A stretch of DNA of 64,000 bases, taken from BACL21 sp038141525. Its GTDB lineage: Bacteria > Bacteroidota > Bacteroidia > Flavobacteriales > Flavobacteriaceae. How positions within the stretch are numbered: position 1 is the stretch's first letter; every line of letters begins with the position of its first letter. Made by a program: the position numbers and the translations under genes. The stretch lies in the NCBI GenBank assembly GCA_038141525.1, contig JAYQIF010000004.1, positions 124,001 to 188,000 of the forward strand, given 5' to 3'. Below, piece after piece: positions 47,811-57,708 of this stretch. The notes beneath the pieces were generated by a model. That model worked only from the letters and a program-made list of their open reading frames with translations. It made no database searches and had not been told where the DNA came from.

Positions 47811-49197
47811 ACTTCCCAATACAAAAGTTCGCAAAAATATGCCCGAGCATGTCGTCGTTTGTGATGGCGCCGGTGATTTCACCCAGGGCAAATAGGGCAG
47901 CGCGCAGGTCTATCGCCAGCAGATCACCACTGAGTTCCGCGTCAATCCCTTCTTGAACCTTATCCAAGGCTTCTAGGGCACGCACCAAGGCGTGATAATG
48001 GCGACTGTTGCTCACCACAGCACTTTGACCACTGAGGGCCCCGGTGTCTACTAAATCGAGTAGGGCAGTCTTGAGCTGCTCGATACCTTCTTTGTTTTTG
48101 GCGCTCATTTGCAGGAGTTCAGGCTCGGCCTCAGTAAGCTGCGTAAGTTGATCTGCCTGTTCTGCCTGGAGTAGATCCGTTTTATTGATGATCCCAATGC
48201 ATTTTTTATCGCTGTGATTTTGCTGTAGAGCAGTCCAATCTTTCGCTATGGTTTCAAGATCTGTATCCGAGGACCAAAGTCTTATCACCACTTTGGCCGT
48301 ATCCATCGTTTTATAAGTGCGCTCGATACCCATACCTTCGACCACGTCGACCGTATCGCGAATCCCTGCAGTATCAATAAGGCGAAAAAGCACGCCGCCC
48401 ATACGTAATTCATCCTCTACAGTATCGCGCGTAGTCCCAGCGATATCACTCACCAAGGCCCGCTCTTCGTTCACCAAAGCGTTCAGCAGAGTCGATTTAC
48501 CCACATTAGGTGCCCCGACTATGGCCACAGGCACCCCATCTTTGATTACTTGACCTAGATTAAATGAATCAATCAGGAGTTTGAGCTCTTGGGTTATTTT
48601 TTGCACCAGTTTGATAAACTCGCCGCGATCCGCAAAGGCCACATCTTCTTCGGCAAAATCCAGTTCCAGCTCGATCATGGAGGCAAAGTGCAGCAATTCT
48701 TGACGCAGACCTTCAATAGCGTGTGAAAAACCACCGCGCATTTGATTCAGGGCCAGCTCATGGGCCGCGGCTGAGTCCGAGGCGATAAGATCCGCCACGG
48801 CTTCGGCTTGACTCAGGTCCATTTTACCACTCAAGAAAGCTCTCAGGGTAAATTCTCCGGGTTGGGCCATGCGCGCGCCAGCGTCCACAAAATACTTAAT
48901 GATCTGCTGCTGAATAAAAGGACTCCCGTGACAAGAGAGCTCCACCACATCATCACCGGTATAGCTCTTTGGCCCTATAAAAATCGTGGCCAGCACCTGA
49001 TCAATCATGCGCGCACCCTGCTTTAAATCGGCCAGATGCACCGTATGACTGGGCTGATCTTTAAACACCTTGCCACTGACTAGGTGTAGCGCCTCACTGG
49101 CAAGCTCAATGGCCTGAGGCCCTGAAAGCCTGATAACGGCAATGGCGCCACTCCCCGGGGCTGTCGCTAAAGCTATAATGGTGTCTTGGTGATTCAT
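47809..49197 (-). CDS. mnmE: tRNA modification GTPase MnmE (TrmE)
   Basis: With MnmG builds the 5-carboxymethylaminomethyl group on wobble uridine of several tRNAs. 462 residues, intact, usual length. N-terminal folate-binding domain: ALATAPGSGAIAVIRLSG and ELSCHGSPFIQQQIIKYF, then GEFTLRAFLSGKMDLSQAEA. The inserted G domain has P-loop GAPNVGKSTLLNALVNEERA, switch VSDIAGTTRDTVEDEL, LIDTAGIRD and IINKTDLL. The C-terminus ends IFANFCIGK; the CxGK motif with its catalytic Cys is essential for modification. Start ATG 49195-49197 (MNHQDTIIALATAPGSG). This gene is undamaged, in contrast to dnaN nearby. Confidence 0.97.
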   Translation of the reverse strand: MNHQDTIIALATAPGSGAIAVIRLSGPQAIELASEALHLVSGKVFKDQPSHTVHLADLKQGARMIDQVLATIFIGPKSYTGDDVVELSCHGSPFIQQQIIKYFVDAGARMAQPGEFTLRAFLSGKMDLSQAEAVADLIASDSAAAHELALNQMRGGFSHAIEGLRQELLHFASMIELELDFAEEDVAFADRGEFIKLVQKITQELKLLIDSFNLGQVIKDGVPVAIVGAPNVGKSTLLNALVNEERALVSDIAGTTRDTVEDELRMGGVLFRLIDTAGIRDTVDVVEGMGIERTYKTMDTAKVVIRLWSSDTDLETIAKDWTALQQNHSDKKCIGIINKTDLLQAEQADQLTQLTEAEPELLQMSAKNKEGIEQLKTALLDLVDTGALSGQSAVVSNSRHYHALVRALEALDKVQEGIDAELSGDLLAIDLRAALFALGEITGAITNDDMLGHIFANFCIGK

Positions 49198-49329
49198 CGA
49201 GGCAAAAATAGAAATAATTCACCCCAAGTGGTGGACACAGCCCATCATTTTAATAAATTTGAGGGCTTTGTACTTCGTGATTAAGCACGAGTAACAAGGG
49301 CATAAGCATCCTAACAAAACTTGTATTCA

Positions 49330-49692
49330 ATGTACGCAGTAGACCCCTCTGGAAAGAAAATTGACACCCAAATGCTCATGATCACGCATTTAACCCAGCT
49401 TTTGACTTGTATTACGGGCTTTGGTGGGTTGATCGTGCCGCTGATTATTTGGCTGACCCAAAAGGACAAAATCGCAGACATGGACCTGCACGGCAAAAGC
49501 ATCATTAACTTTCAGTTGTCGCTTATTGTTTGGGCGATTTTGAGCCTACCACTTATTTTGCTTTTAGGGCTCGGAGTTGTGATGCTCATTTTAATCGGTT
49601 TGGTCTCCATTATCTTCCCGGTACTAAACGCCATTAAAGCCTCAAATGGTGAGGCCCCATTTTACCGATGGTCGTTTACTTTTATCAAATAA
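49330..49692 (+). CDS. DUF4870 (Tic20-like) small membrane protein
   Basis: 120 residues with three to four predicted helices: LTQLLTCITGFGGLIVPLII, SIINFQLSLIVWAILSLPL and LLGLGVVMLILIGLVSIIFP. The conserved features are GGLIVPLIIWLTQKDKIADM, HGKSIINFQLSL and LNAIKASNGEAPFYRWSF, which mark the DUF4870 family. Function unknown. The ATG at 49330 is preferred over an in-frame TTG at 49321. The stop overlaps the 3' end of convergent dnaN by eight bases. Frame intact. Confidence 0.82.
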   Translation: MYAVDPSGKKIDTQMLMITHLTQLLTCITGFGGLIVPLIIWLTQKDKIADMDLHGKSIINFQLSLIVWAILSLPLILLLGLGVVMLILIGLVSIIFPVLNAIKASNGEAPFYRWSFTFIK

Positions 49693-50832
49693 TAAGACGC
49701 AAACGATCGACTACTGATTGAAGCATCACCGGCATGACCAGCATGGTCACGGCTTCACCTTCGTCTAGACCATCGCTTGGGGTGAGAATCCCTGCACGAT
49801 TCGGCATAGAGAGCTCCAAAGTCACTGAGTCGCAAGTCAGGTTACTCAACATCTCTACCAAGAAGCGGCTGTTAAACCCGATTTGAATATCGTCCCCTTG
49901 ATAATCGCAGGTCAGACGCTCTTCAGCTTTATTGCTGTAATCGATGTCTTCAGCAGAAATATTAAGCTCCGCACCAGCGATGCGCAGGCGAATCTGGTGG
50001 GTGGTTTTATTACTAAAGATGCTTACACGCTTAATGCTGTTTAAAAATAGATTGCGGTCTATAGTGAGTTTATTCGGGTTTTCTTTAGGGATCACCGCCT
50101 CGTAATTGGGGTATTTTCCATCCACCAGGCGGCAAATGAGCTCCATATTGTCAAAAGAAAACTTTGCGTTGCTCTCGTTATACTCAATGGTCACTTCTTC
50201 TTCACTGCCGGCCAAAAATTCCTTTGAGTAAGTTTCAAAGGTTTCTTAGGCATGATGAATTCTGCGGCTTGAGGCGCTGTGGCATCGGTTCTGGCATATT
50301 TAACCAGTTTGTGGGCATCCGTGGCCACAAAAATAAGTCCGTCGCTGGCCAGCTGAAAAAAGACACCACTCATAACAGGACGCAAATCATCGTTACCCGC
50401 AGCAAATATAGTTTTACTGATGGCGGTAGCTAAAACATCGCCTTGAACTGATGCTGTGCTGGGTTCTTTTAAAGTCACCGCAGAAGGGAAATCGCCGCCA
50501 TCGGCGTAGGCCAAAGCGTATTTTCCACTATTTGAACTGATTTCTATGGTATGGTTGTCCTCAACCGTAAAGGTGAGTGGTTGCTCAGGAAAAGTTTTTA
50601 GGGTGTCCAAAAGCAAACGCGCAGGCACACAAACCTGACCAGTTGCATCGCTTTCGACAGAAAGTTGAGCCACTACGGTTGTTTCTAAATCTGAAGCGGA
50701 AACCTTTAAGGTGGATCCACTGATATCAAATAAAAAATGGTCTAATATAGGGAGGGTATTGTTATTGTTAATGATGCCTCCCAGCACTTGTAATTGTTTG
50801 AGTAAATAAGAGCTACTAACGATAAATTTCAT
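49685..50832 (-). CDS. dnaN: DNA polymerase III sliding clamp, beta subunit (one frameshift)
   Basis: Ring-shaped processivity factor, essential. About 382 residues after repair. Starts MKFIVSSSYLLKQLQVLGGI, with NTLPILDHFLFDISGSTLKV (first clamp domain), DDLRPVMSGVFFQLASDGLI with FVATDAHKLVKYAR (second), and, after the break, VDGKYPNYEAVIPKENPNKL and a C-terminus AVTMLVMPVMLQ. The frame breaks at about 50212: five T occur on the coding strand where six give RNFLAGSEEEVTIEYN. Because the gene is essential and usually single-copy, this break is strong evidence that homopolymer errors exist in this sequence. A candidate promoter lies about 52 bases upstream. Confidence 0.95.
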
Positions 50833-50883
50833 AAGTCAAATGGTCTTTAAATGGCCCAAAAAACGCCATTTTTAGTCTACACA

Positions 50884-50891
50884 CAAATATA
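50884..50891 (-). promoter_or_regulatory. candidate -7 promoter box of dnaN
   Basis: On the minus strand TATATTTG matches TAnnTTTG and lies about 52 bases before the dnaN ATG. A TTTG about 23 bases further upstream can serve as the -33 element. Sequence match only. Confidence 0.4.
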
Positions 50892-50930
50892 TTTGAAATG
50901 CCGCGGCAAGGAAAACAAACTTATCAACAA

Positions 50931-53340
50931 CTACCGCGCGTATTTGCGATAGCGAGACCACTGAAGGAGCCCGCCAAAAATTCCAATAATCAGCAGCGGA
51001 AGCACTAAATTCAAGGCTAAAAAGCCAATGCGCTTTTGTGCGGTCCGTTCAGGGTCCAAAAAGGGTACATTGATTTGCTTGTTGCGGATGTTTATAAGTC
51101 CAGAGTCGCCCAATAGATAATTGACCGTGTTGAGTAAAAATTCTCTATTGCCAAACTGAGCTTTGGTCCAAGAATCATAACCCAAAGGCAAAGCTTGACT
51201 CCGCTGAACTTTGTTTTGAATCACCGAGCCATCAGCAATTACCACCATTTTATTATTTGGGCTTTCCTTCAGGGGATTTTTTAGGTAAAACGGCAGAACG
51301 CGATTAGCAAAAGCCGATTTAAAGGAGCCTTCCAGAAGTACCCCCATAGGCAGGGCTTCTTGATTAAACGCTGCTAAGCCAAAAGGGGAGGGCAAGTCTT
51401 GTCGTCGGTCTGGCTTGCGTCCATCATGTCCGCATCCGCCTGTTGAATCATCTGAATTTGGGTGTCAATCTCACGATTCAAATCCACCACATAAGGCAGT
51501 CCTAAGGTTTTACTGCGCGGAGAACTCTGCAACAATATGGTCTTATCAGGACCGGAAGCCAGTGTGTCGATACTGCTCGCATAATCCAGTTTTACGGCAT
51601 CTACATGAGCCATAATTGGGTGCGTGCCTGAATCCTGCGCTAGAGGACTAAACCACCAGGGAAACTGCGTATAATCGCCAGCAACTTCACCAGTGGCCAA
51701 AGTAATGGGCGCGGAAAAAACATCCAAAACAAGATTTGGATTAATGCGCAGACCGTAAGCAAAGAGTAAATCTGTAAGTTCCAAGGATTGACCCATGGCT
51801 AGGGTTTGTCCGGTTTCGTCTAGCTCAGGTACTTGAGCACCATCGACAAGCCATAGGCTGCGTCCTCCAGACATAATAAATTGATCCAGGACCAGTTTTT
51901 CATCTGGTGAAAAAGCTTCCTTGGGATCGGCCATTACCATCAGATCATAGCCTTTGAGCGCCTCGAGGGTCCCGTCTGGGTTTTTGGCCACACTATCCAA
52001 GGTAAACGGCCCTACATAATAATAAGGCTTGATGGCCTGGATAAAACCGCTAAGATTTTGGTCTGCGGCCTGTCCATTACCCCGCATGATCGCGATTTTC
52101 TTGAGTTTAGGTCTGCTGAGTTGGATCAGGGCATCAGTAAAGGCGTATTCCAAATGGCGTACCGACTCTGTGATGCGCTCTTGCATTTCAGCACCCAAAG
52201 TATTTTTTAAAAGCGGCACCGATACCGTACGGCCTCCATAGGTCACCATAGCATAAGGGTAGAGCAGTACTGACTCTTGACGCGCATTGCGCTGCACAGT
52301 TACCTGACTCGCCTGTATGCCAAAGCTAGCTAACTCATCGATTAACACAGGATCGCTAATGGCCATTTCGGTCGGATCCATACTCGATATAAGCATTTCA
52401 TTTTGCGCCCCATATCGACTAAGTAAGGACCTTGTTTCTTGTGCCAAACGCTCAAATGAAAGCGGTAAATCCCCCGCTAGAAGTACATCCACAAAAATAG
52501 GCTGATCCAGACCAGCCAAGATCTCTTGAGTGGTTTCAGAAAGGGTAAAGCGTCCGTCGGCTGTGGCGTCTAGTTTTGGTCCGTAATTCAGACTAATCAC
52601 CCCAACGATTAGCGCAATAATAACGGGTTTTAAAAGATCTGTCCATCTTTGTTTACTGCCTCCATAGGCGCCCAGTAAATAACGACTTTCCAGCAGCAGA
52701 ATAAAACTTAGCGCCAGTAAATAACCTGCGCCAGCTAAAGACCACAAGCCCGAAGTAAATTCAAAATAGATCGATTCAGGACCAAAACCTCCTGGAATGA
52801 TAAAAACACCCGCACCGATCAATAAGGTCAGAATAAAGGCCACAAGCCCATTAGCGGTAAGTACAGAGCAAAGCACTCCTAAGGCCAGCCAAAACGCACT
52901 AAGCAGCAATAAACCACTAAATCCACTCCAATACAAGCCCCAATCAAAGGCGTAAGGCCCGCTGATCAAAACATCCATGGTAAAAGGGTAGGCTATTGTG
53001 CTGAGCAAAAGCAACACTACAACCCCAAAGGCCCCGAGATATTTCCCTAGGACAATAGACCATAGAGAAACAGGACGGGTAAGCAAAAGATCCAGTGTCC
53101 CGCTCTGACGCTCTGGACTAAAGAGGCGCATGCTCAAAGGGCGGACATCACCAGAAGCACGCCCCAAGGCAAAACTTTGAACACCTCTGTAAGATCCCCG
53201 AAACCAGCATCAAATAAGTTCTGATCCCCGGGAAGGACCCAAAAATAAGTCCCGACACCCAGCACAAAGACCCCCATCAGCAATAGCGCCGCTGCTTGAG
53301 CGAAAAAATGACTGAAGGTTTGTTTAAGGATGGGGATCAT
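50931..53340 (-). CDS. gldFG: GldF-GldG fusion: gliding-motility ABC transporter permease plus periplasmic subunit (frameshifted twice)
   Basis: About 803 residues. The first 235 are GldF: MIPILKQTFSHFFAQAAALL with helices, MRLFSPERQSGTLDLLLTRP (typical coupling loop), LWSIVLGKYLGAFGVVVLLL and IPGGFGPESIYFEFTSGLWS, ending LLLESRYLLGAYGG. The frame then continues without stop or start into GldG: RWTDLLKPVIIALIVGVISL, FTLSETTQEILAGLDQPIFV, KIAIMRGNGQAADQNLSGFI, SGGRSLWLVDG and a C-terminal helix IGFLALNLVLPLLIIGIFGG. Usually gldF and gldG are separate genes of about 240 and 560 codons. Single-base breaks lie at about 53140 (near MSALSMRLF) and 51390 (T lost before LPSPFGLAAFN). The ATPase GldA is not in the window. 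Confidence 0.85.
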
Positions 53341-53345
53341 TTAAA

Positions 53346-54179
53346 TTAAAAACTAATGGTAATCGAATCGCGATACTCCAGACCAAATAGAGTAGAGGCG
53401 CTGCCCACCGATGTCGGATTACTTTTGTAAATCGCTAACTCCAAAAAGCCTGAAGAATTCCAAATAGCGAGCTCTTTGCCGGCTTCTTCACGGCGCTCTT
53501 TGGGCACTTCAAAATTTATGGCATCACTATAACGCTCGTAAATATTTTTTATGCGGAATTTGCGCACCGCGATAACTGGCTCTCGGCCTTTGGCCACTTC
53601 TTGATAAAGCTGACGCTGTATGTTAATGACCACATTTCCATAGTTGTCAATATAAATAACCGTACCGATAATTTGGTTGCGTTCCAGATTGACCACAGGT
53701 TGAATCCCTTTTAATTCTTTGAGATCACTCGTCACTTTGCCAATGACTTCCAAAGTACCCCCTCGAGCGATATGACAGGCTGCTGCCACAAAGACATCGA
53801 GCACCGGGAAATTGCTTTCCATGTGGTCATGAATGTTAATCTCTACCACTTTTTCTGGGCGGATGCTGCTTGAGAGTAAAGCCAGTATGCCGTTATTGGC
53901 ACAAATAAAATAATGTCCGTCGAGTTTCACCGCAATATGTCGGTTTTCTGGGGTGAGTTCTCCGTCCACGCCGATAATATGAATACTCCCCTTTGGAAAG
54001 CTCCGATAAGCGTTTTGAATCACGTAAGCGGCCTCTACGATATGAAAGGGGGCAATACCATGTGAGATATCAACAATGCGCACATCGGCTAAAGCACTGT
54101 ACATAGCGCCTTTAACTGCTCCTACGTAAGGGTCTTTTTCGCCAAAATCAGTAGTAAGCGTAATGATGGGCAAGGCCAT
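53346..54179 (-). CDS. S-adenosyl-L-methionine hydrolase (adenosine-forming), DUF62 family
   Basis: 277 residues, intact. MALPIITLTTDFGEKDPYVG, GAVKGAMYSALADVRIVDIS and HGIAPFHIVEAAYVIQNAYR are the N-terminal block; FICANNGILALLS and IGTVIYIDNYGNVVINIQR with the C-terminal YKSNPTSVGSAS complete the fold shared with SAM-dependent fluorinases/chlorinases. Members without the halogenase loop hydrolyse SAM to adenosine and methionine. The frame is open further upstream to 54353, but the ATG at 54179 is chosen because TLTTDFG normally lies within ten residues of the start and the extension would overlap phoH. It reads away from phoH across about 105 bases. Confidence 0.92.
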   Translation of the reverse strand: MALPIITLTTDFGEKDPYVGAVKGAMYSALADVRIVDISHGIAPFHIVEAAYVIQNAYRSFPKGSIHIIGVDGELTPENRHIAVKLDGHYFICANNGILALLSSSIRPEKVVEINIHDHMESNFPVLDVFVAAACHIARGGTLEVIGKVTSDLKELKGIQPVVNLERNQIIGTVIYIDNYGNVVINIQRQLYQEVAKGREPVIAVRKFRIKNIYERYSDAINFEVPKERREEAGKELAIWNSSGFLELAIYKSNPTSVGSASTLFGLEYRDSITISF

Positions 54180-54284
54180 GAATTGTTGATATTTTTTGTG
54201 AGAACCAGAACAAAAATAAGGGACTTTTTTCAAGAGAAAAACTATATTTACAATAACATTAACCCCCGCTAAAAAGGACCGCTT

Positions 54285-55244
54285 TTGAACGAAATCATTC
54301 TGGAACTCACCGACGTCAGTGCCCGCGATTTTTTTGGGCATCAAAATGCACACATTGATCTAATCAAAAAGTACTATCCCAAACTCAAAATCGTCGCGCG
54401 AGGCAACAGGATTGCGGCCTATGGTGATGAAGAAATTCTCGAGACCTTTGATCAGCAAATGACCACACTGCTGGAGCAGTTCAGTAAGTACAACAGTATA
54501 GACGAAAATCTCATTGAACGGATTTTGACCAGTGAAAAAGGCACCCAGTTTGATTTAGACACCTCGAGCGATAGAGTACTGGTGCATGGGGTCAACGGGC
54601 GTCATATCAAAGCCCAGACACTCAATCAAAAGAAAATCGTTTCTCAAATGAGTAAAAACGATTTGGTTTTTGCCATCGGTCCGGCCGGAACGGGTAAGAC
54701 CTACACTGGTGTGGCCTTGGCGGTTAAAGCCCTCAAAGAAAAACAGGTCAAACGGATTATCCTGACGCGTCCAGCCGTGGAGGCCGGAGAGAACCTCGGT
54801 TTTTTGCCTGGTGATCTCAAAGAAAAACTCGATCCCTACATGCAACCGCTATATGATGCCCTGCGCGATATGATTCCTGCAGAAAAACTCGCAGCTCATA
54901 TCGAAAAAGGGGTCATTCAGATCGCGCCCATGGCCTTTATGCGTGGACGCACCCTAGACAACGCCTTTGTCATTTTGGACGAAGCGCAAAACACCACCCA
55001 CGCCCAAATGAAAATGTTTCTCACGCGTATGGGTAAGCACGCTAAGTTTATGATCACTGGGGATCCAGGTCAGGTCGATTTACCGCGTCGTACCACCTCT
55101 GGTCTCAAAGAGGCGTTGCTTATATTAAAAGACATCAAAGGAGTCGGGATGGTTCATTTAGACGATAAAGATGTGATCCGACACAAACTCGTTAAAGAAG
55201 TGATTTCGGCCTATAATTCAATTGAAAACCATCACGGAACATGA
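54285..55244 (+). CDS. phoH: PhoH family ATPase/RNase-like protein
   Basis: 319 residues, intact. N-terminal KH-like region (NRIAAYGDEEILETFDQQMT), then the ATPase: FAIGPAGTGKTYTGVALAVK (Walker A), ILTRPAVEAGENLGFLPGDL, DNAFVILDEAQNTTHAQMKM (Walker B) and MITGDPGQVDLPRRTTSGL. It starts at TTG 54285 (NEIILELTDVSARDFFG) with GGACC ten bases upstream; no ATG fits. PhoH proteins are linked to RNA metabolism and phosphate stress, exact role unsettled. Its stop overlaps the purC start by four bases (ATGA), so the two are translated together. Confidence 0.94.
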   Translation: MNEIILELTDVSARDFFGHQNAHIDLIKKYYPKLKIVARGNRIAAYGDEEILETFDQQMTTLLEQFSKYNSIDENLIERILTSEKGTQFDLDTSSDRVLVHGVNGRHIKAQTLNQKKIVSQMSKNDLVFAIGPAGTGKTYTGVALAVKALKEKQVKRIILTRPAVEAGENLGFLPGDLKEKLDPYMQPLYDALRDMIPAEKLAAHIEKGVIQIAPMAFMRGRTLDNAFVILDEAQNTTHAQMKMFLTRMGKHAKFMITGDPGQVDLPRRTTSGLKEALLILKDIKGVGMVHLDDKDVIRHKLVKEVISAYNSIENHHGT

Positions 55245-56194
55245 GCCAAACGATTATAGATTCAAATTTTAATTTCCCGGGTCAGATTTCTGTGTACAAG
55301 GGAAAAGTCCGTGAAGTGTACCGATTAGAAGGGGATTTGCTGGTGATGGTCGCCACAGATCGCTTGAGCGCTTTTGATGTGGTCATGCCCAAGGGTATTC
55401 CTTATAAAGGCCAAATGCTGAATCAAATCGCCACTAAAATGATGGCCGATACCCAGGACATAGTCCCGAATTGGCTGCTGGCGACGCCAGATCCCAATGT
55501 GTCCGTAGGAATGGCTTGTGAGCCCTTCAAGGTAGAAATGGTGATCCGTGGCTATCTCAGTGGTCATGCGGCACGTCAATACAAAGCGGGGCACCGTGCG
55601 CTTTGTGGGGTGGCGATGCCTGAAGGGATGAAAGAAAACGATGCTTTCCCAGAGCCGATCATTACCCCGGCGACAAAGGCCGAAAAAGGAGATCATGATG
55701 AGGACATTTCTCGTGAGGATATTTTAACGTGCGGTATCGTTAGCCCAGAAGATTATGCAGTCTTAGAGCAGTATACCCGTGCCTTGTTTGCTCGCGGCAC
55801 CGAGATTGCTGCAAAGCGAGGGTTGATCTTAGTGGACACCAAATACGAGTTTGGCAAGACCAAAGACGGTAAAATTGTCCTGATCGATGAGATCCATACC
55901 CCGGATTCTTCGCGTTATTTCTATGCCGAAGGTTATGCTGAGCGCCAAGAGCGAGGAGAGGCCCAAAAGCAACTCTCTAAAGAGTTTGTGCGCCAATGGC
56001 TCATTGCCAACGGATTTCAAGGTCTAGAAGGTCAGACCGTGCCTTTTATGAGTGATGAATACATTGACTCTGTTTCTGAACGCTATATTGAACTTTACGA
56101 GAACATTACAGGAACACCTTTCGAGAAAGCTGATGTTTCAGACATTGAAGCCCGTATTGACCGTAATGTTCGGGCGTATTTAGCGCAGCGATAA
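55241..56194 (+). CDS. purC: phosphoribosylaminoimidazole-succinocarboxamide synthase
   Basis: Joins CAIR and aspartate with ATP in purine synthesis. 317 residues, intact. VYKGKVREVYRLEGDLLVMV is the ATP loop, TDRLSAFDVVMPKGIPYKGQ and VEMVIRGYLSGHAARQYKAG with LPEGMKENDAFP-like AMPEGMKENDAFPEPIITPA follow, and LVDTKYEFGKTKDGKIVLID with TPDSSRYFYAEGY is the catalytic/Mg block. This is the long two-lobed version common in Bacteroidota and eukaryote-like enzymes. Start ATG 55241 overlaps phoH. Confidence 0.97.
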   Translation: MSQTIIDSNFNFPGQISVYKGKVREVYRLEGDLLVMVATDRLSAFDVVMPKGIPYKGQMLNQIATKMMADTQDIVPNWLLATPDPNVSVGMACEPFKVEMVIRGYLSGHAARQYKAGHRALCGVAMPEGMKENDAFPEPIITPATKAEKGDHDEDISREDILTCGIVSPEDYAVLEQYTRALFARGTEIAAKRGLILVDTKYEFGKTKDGKIVLIDEIHTPDSSRYFYAEGYAERQERGEAQKQLSKEFVRQWLIANGFQGLEGQTVPFMSDEYIDSVSERYIELYENITGTPFEKADVSDIEARIDRNVRAYLAQR

Positions 56195-56229
56195 TATCTG
56201 GGACGGAACTTTTTACAGCCCATCGACCT

Positions 56230-57615
56230 TCATTTCAAGACATTGTATTGCTTGGATCCCAGGGTCCAAATCACCCCAAAACTCAACTCCGTAAAATCGG
56301 CCTGACCTAGGTTCGCATTGAGATGAGCCCCAATAAAAGGGTTTATGGTGTGATGTTTTTGTTTTGAGGAATCAGACCGAGTATCCCAGAGATAGTAACG
56401 TATCCCGAGTCGTGAGCTAATGTATTTTTTGAGTTTGTATTTGGTATTGTATTCACCCAAAACCCAGTTAGGCGGGAGTTCGCGTGGCGGATAATCCCAG
56501 CCTTCATTGATGCGCCAATCAATGGCATAGGCCGGTTTATAAAGTTAAACCCTAATTGGGTGCTGACGCCAAAATGTCCGAGTAAGACTTCCCCATTAAG
56601 ATGAACCCCAAAGTTTGAGGCATAGCGCCATGGATTATCGCGAAACGCTTCAAATTCCTGCCCCGGACGCACCAAGGATTCATTGCCCAAGATGTAATCA
56701 TGATATTGCTGATAAAAACGGTAAAAAGCCCCAACACCCCAGCGCAGATAACCCTTGTGGGTCTTTCCCCACGTGATCGAGGCGGTCCGTACTGGGCGCA
56801 GATCATTAAAAGCGAGGGCCAGTACGTTTTGACCATAACCAAAACGAGCCTCAAGATATTCCTCAGTTTGAGGCAGTTCATTTATGGTGAGAGGCGCTCC
56901 AGAACTCTGATGGTCAATTTGATTCTGCGAAAGCATCGCTGTATGTGGCATCGCGCGTTCAGATCTTGGCCAACGGGCGGATGAATCGGCTCTATCATGT
57001 AATAAAATGTCACCGATTTTCGGACCCCAAATCTGGCGTAGCGAAATTAAAAAGGAATTAAGTCCTTGATTGGGCAATTTGGTGTGTCCATTAGATTGAT
57101 GGTTATAAACCAGACCAATATCCATCAATCCGTAATCGTTTTGCCAAAGTTTTTGATGGAGACTCCCACGAAAAGCCCAAGTTATGTCGGTGGTTACCGC
57201 CTGATTAAAAAAATTAGTCTCAGGGTCAAAGCGCGTATCAAAATAAGCACCCCCGAGTCCAAACTGCAGGCTACTCCCAGACCAACGATTACCAAAAACA
57301 GGAAAGGACACATAAGGAATAAGGGCATAAGACTGACCTAAAAGCGCTTTGTTGCCTAAATCAGTATACATCCCAAGGAGGCCAATCTTTGGATTTTGTA
57401 CCGGTAATTTCCCCGGTAAAGCCAGTGCTCGTTCTACCCCTAAAATCAAACTATACTGAGGATCGCGCTCTGGAAAAAAAGTCATTGGCTTCGGCTGAAA
57501 TCCCGTACAAGAACTCTGTAGATAATTTAAAGTTATGTTTTACTTGAGCCTGCGTAACTTGCACAAATACAATATATAACGCAATAAAAATAAAAACAGA
57601 TCTCAATTGATTCAT
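56230..57615 (-). CDS. PagL-like lipid A deacylase / acyloxyacyl hydrolase family outer-membrane protein (frameshifted)
   Basis: Outer-membrane barrel predicted to remove an acyl chain from lipid A. Signal peptide MNQLRSVFIFIALYIVFVQV with TQAQ, then FFPERDPQYSLILGVERALA. A T7 run at 57474-57480 shifts the frame; T6 would join EAND to FFPERD. The catalytic motif is LVYNHQSNGHTKLPNQGLNS (H-x-S-N; His and Ser of PagL). Later strands RASITWGKTHKGYLRWGVG-like and SNFGVHLNGEVLLGHFG follow. Near 56540-56460 another shift leads to the true C-terminus VLGEYNTKYKLKKYISSRLG and LSFGVIWTLGSKQYNVLK. Total about 460 residues, longer than PagL (about 170), so additional strands and function are likely. Confidence 0.68.
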
Positions 57616-57708
57616 CACTAAACTTCTTTGGCCGAGATTGATGGCATTAAGGACATTTGCTCAAATTGCTTTACCTCTCATGAGGTACCATTTGTGTCCG
57701 ATGATCCT

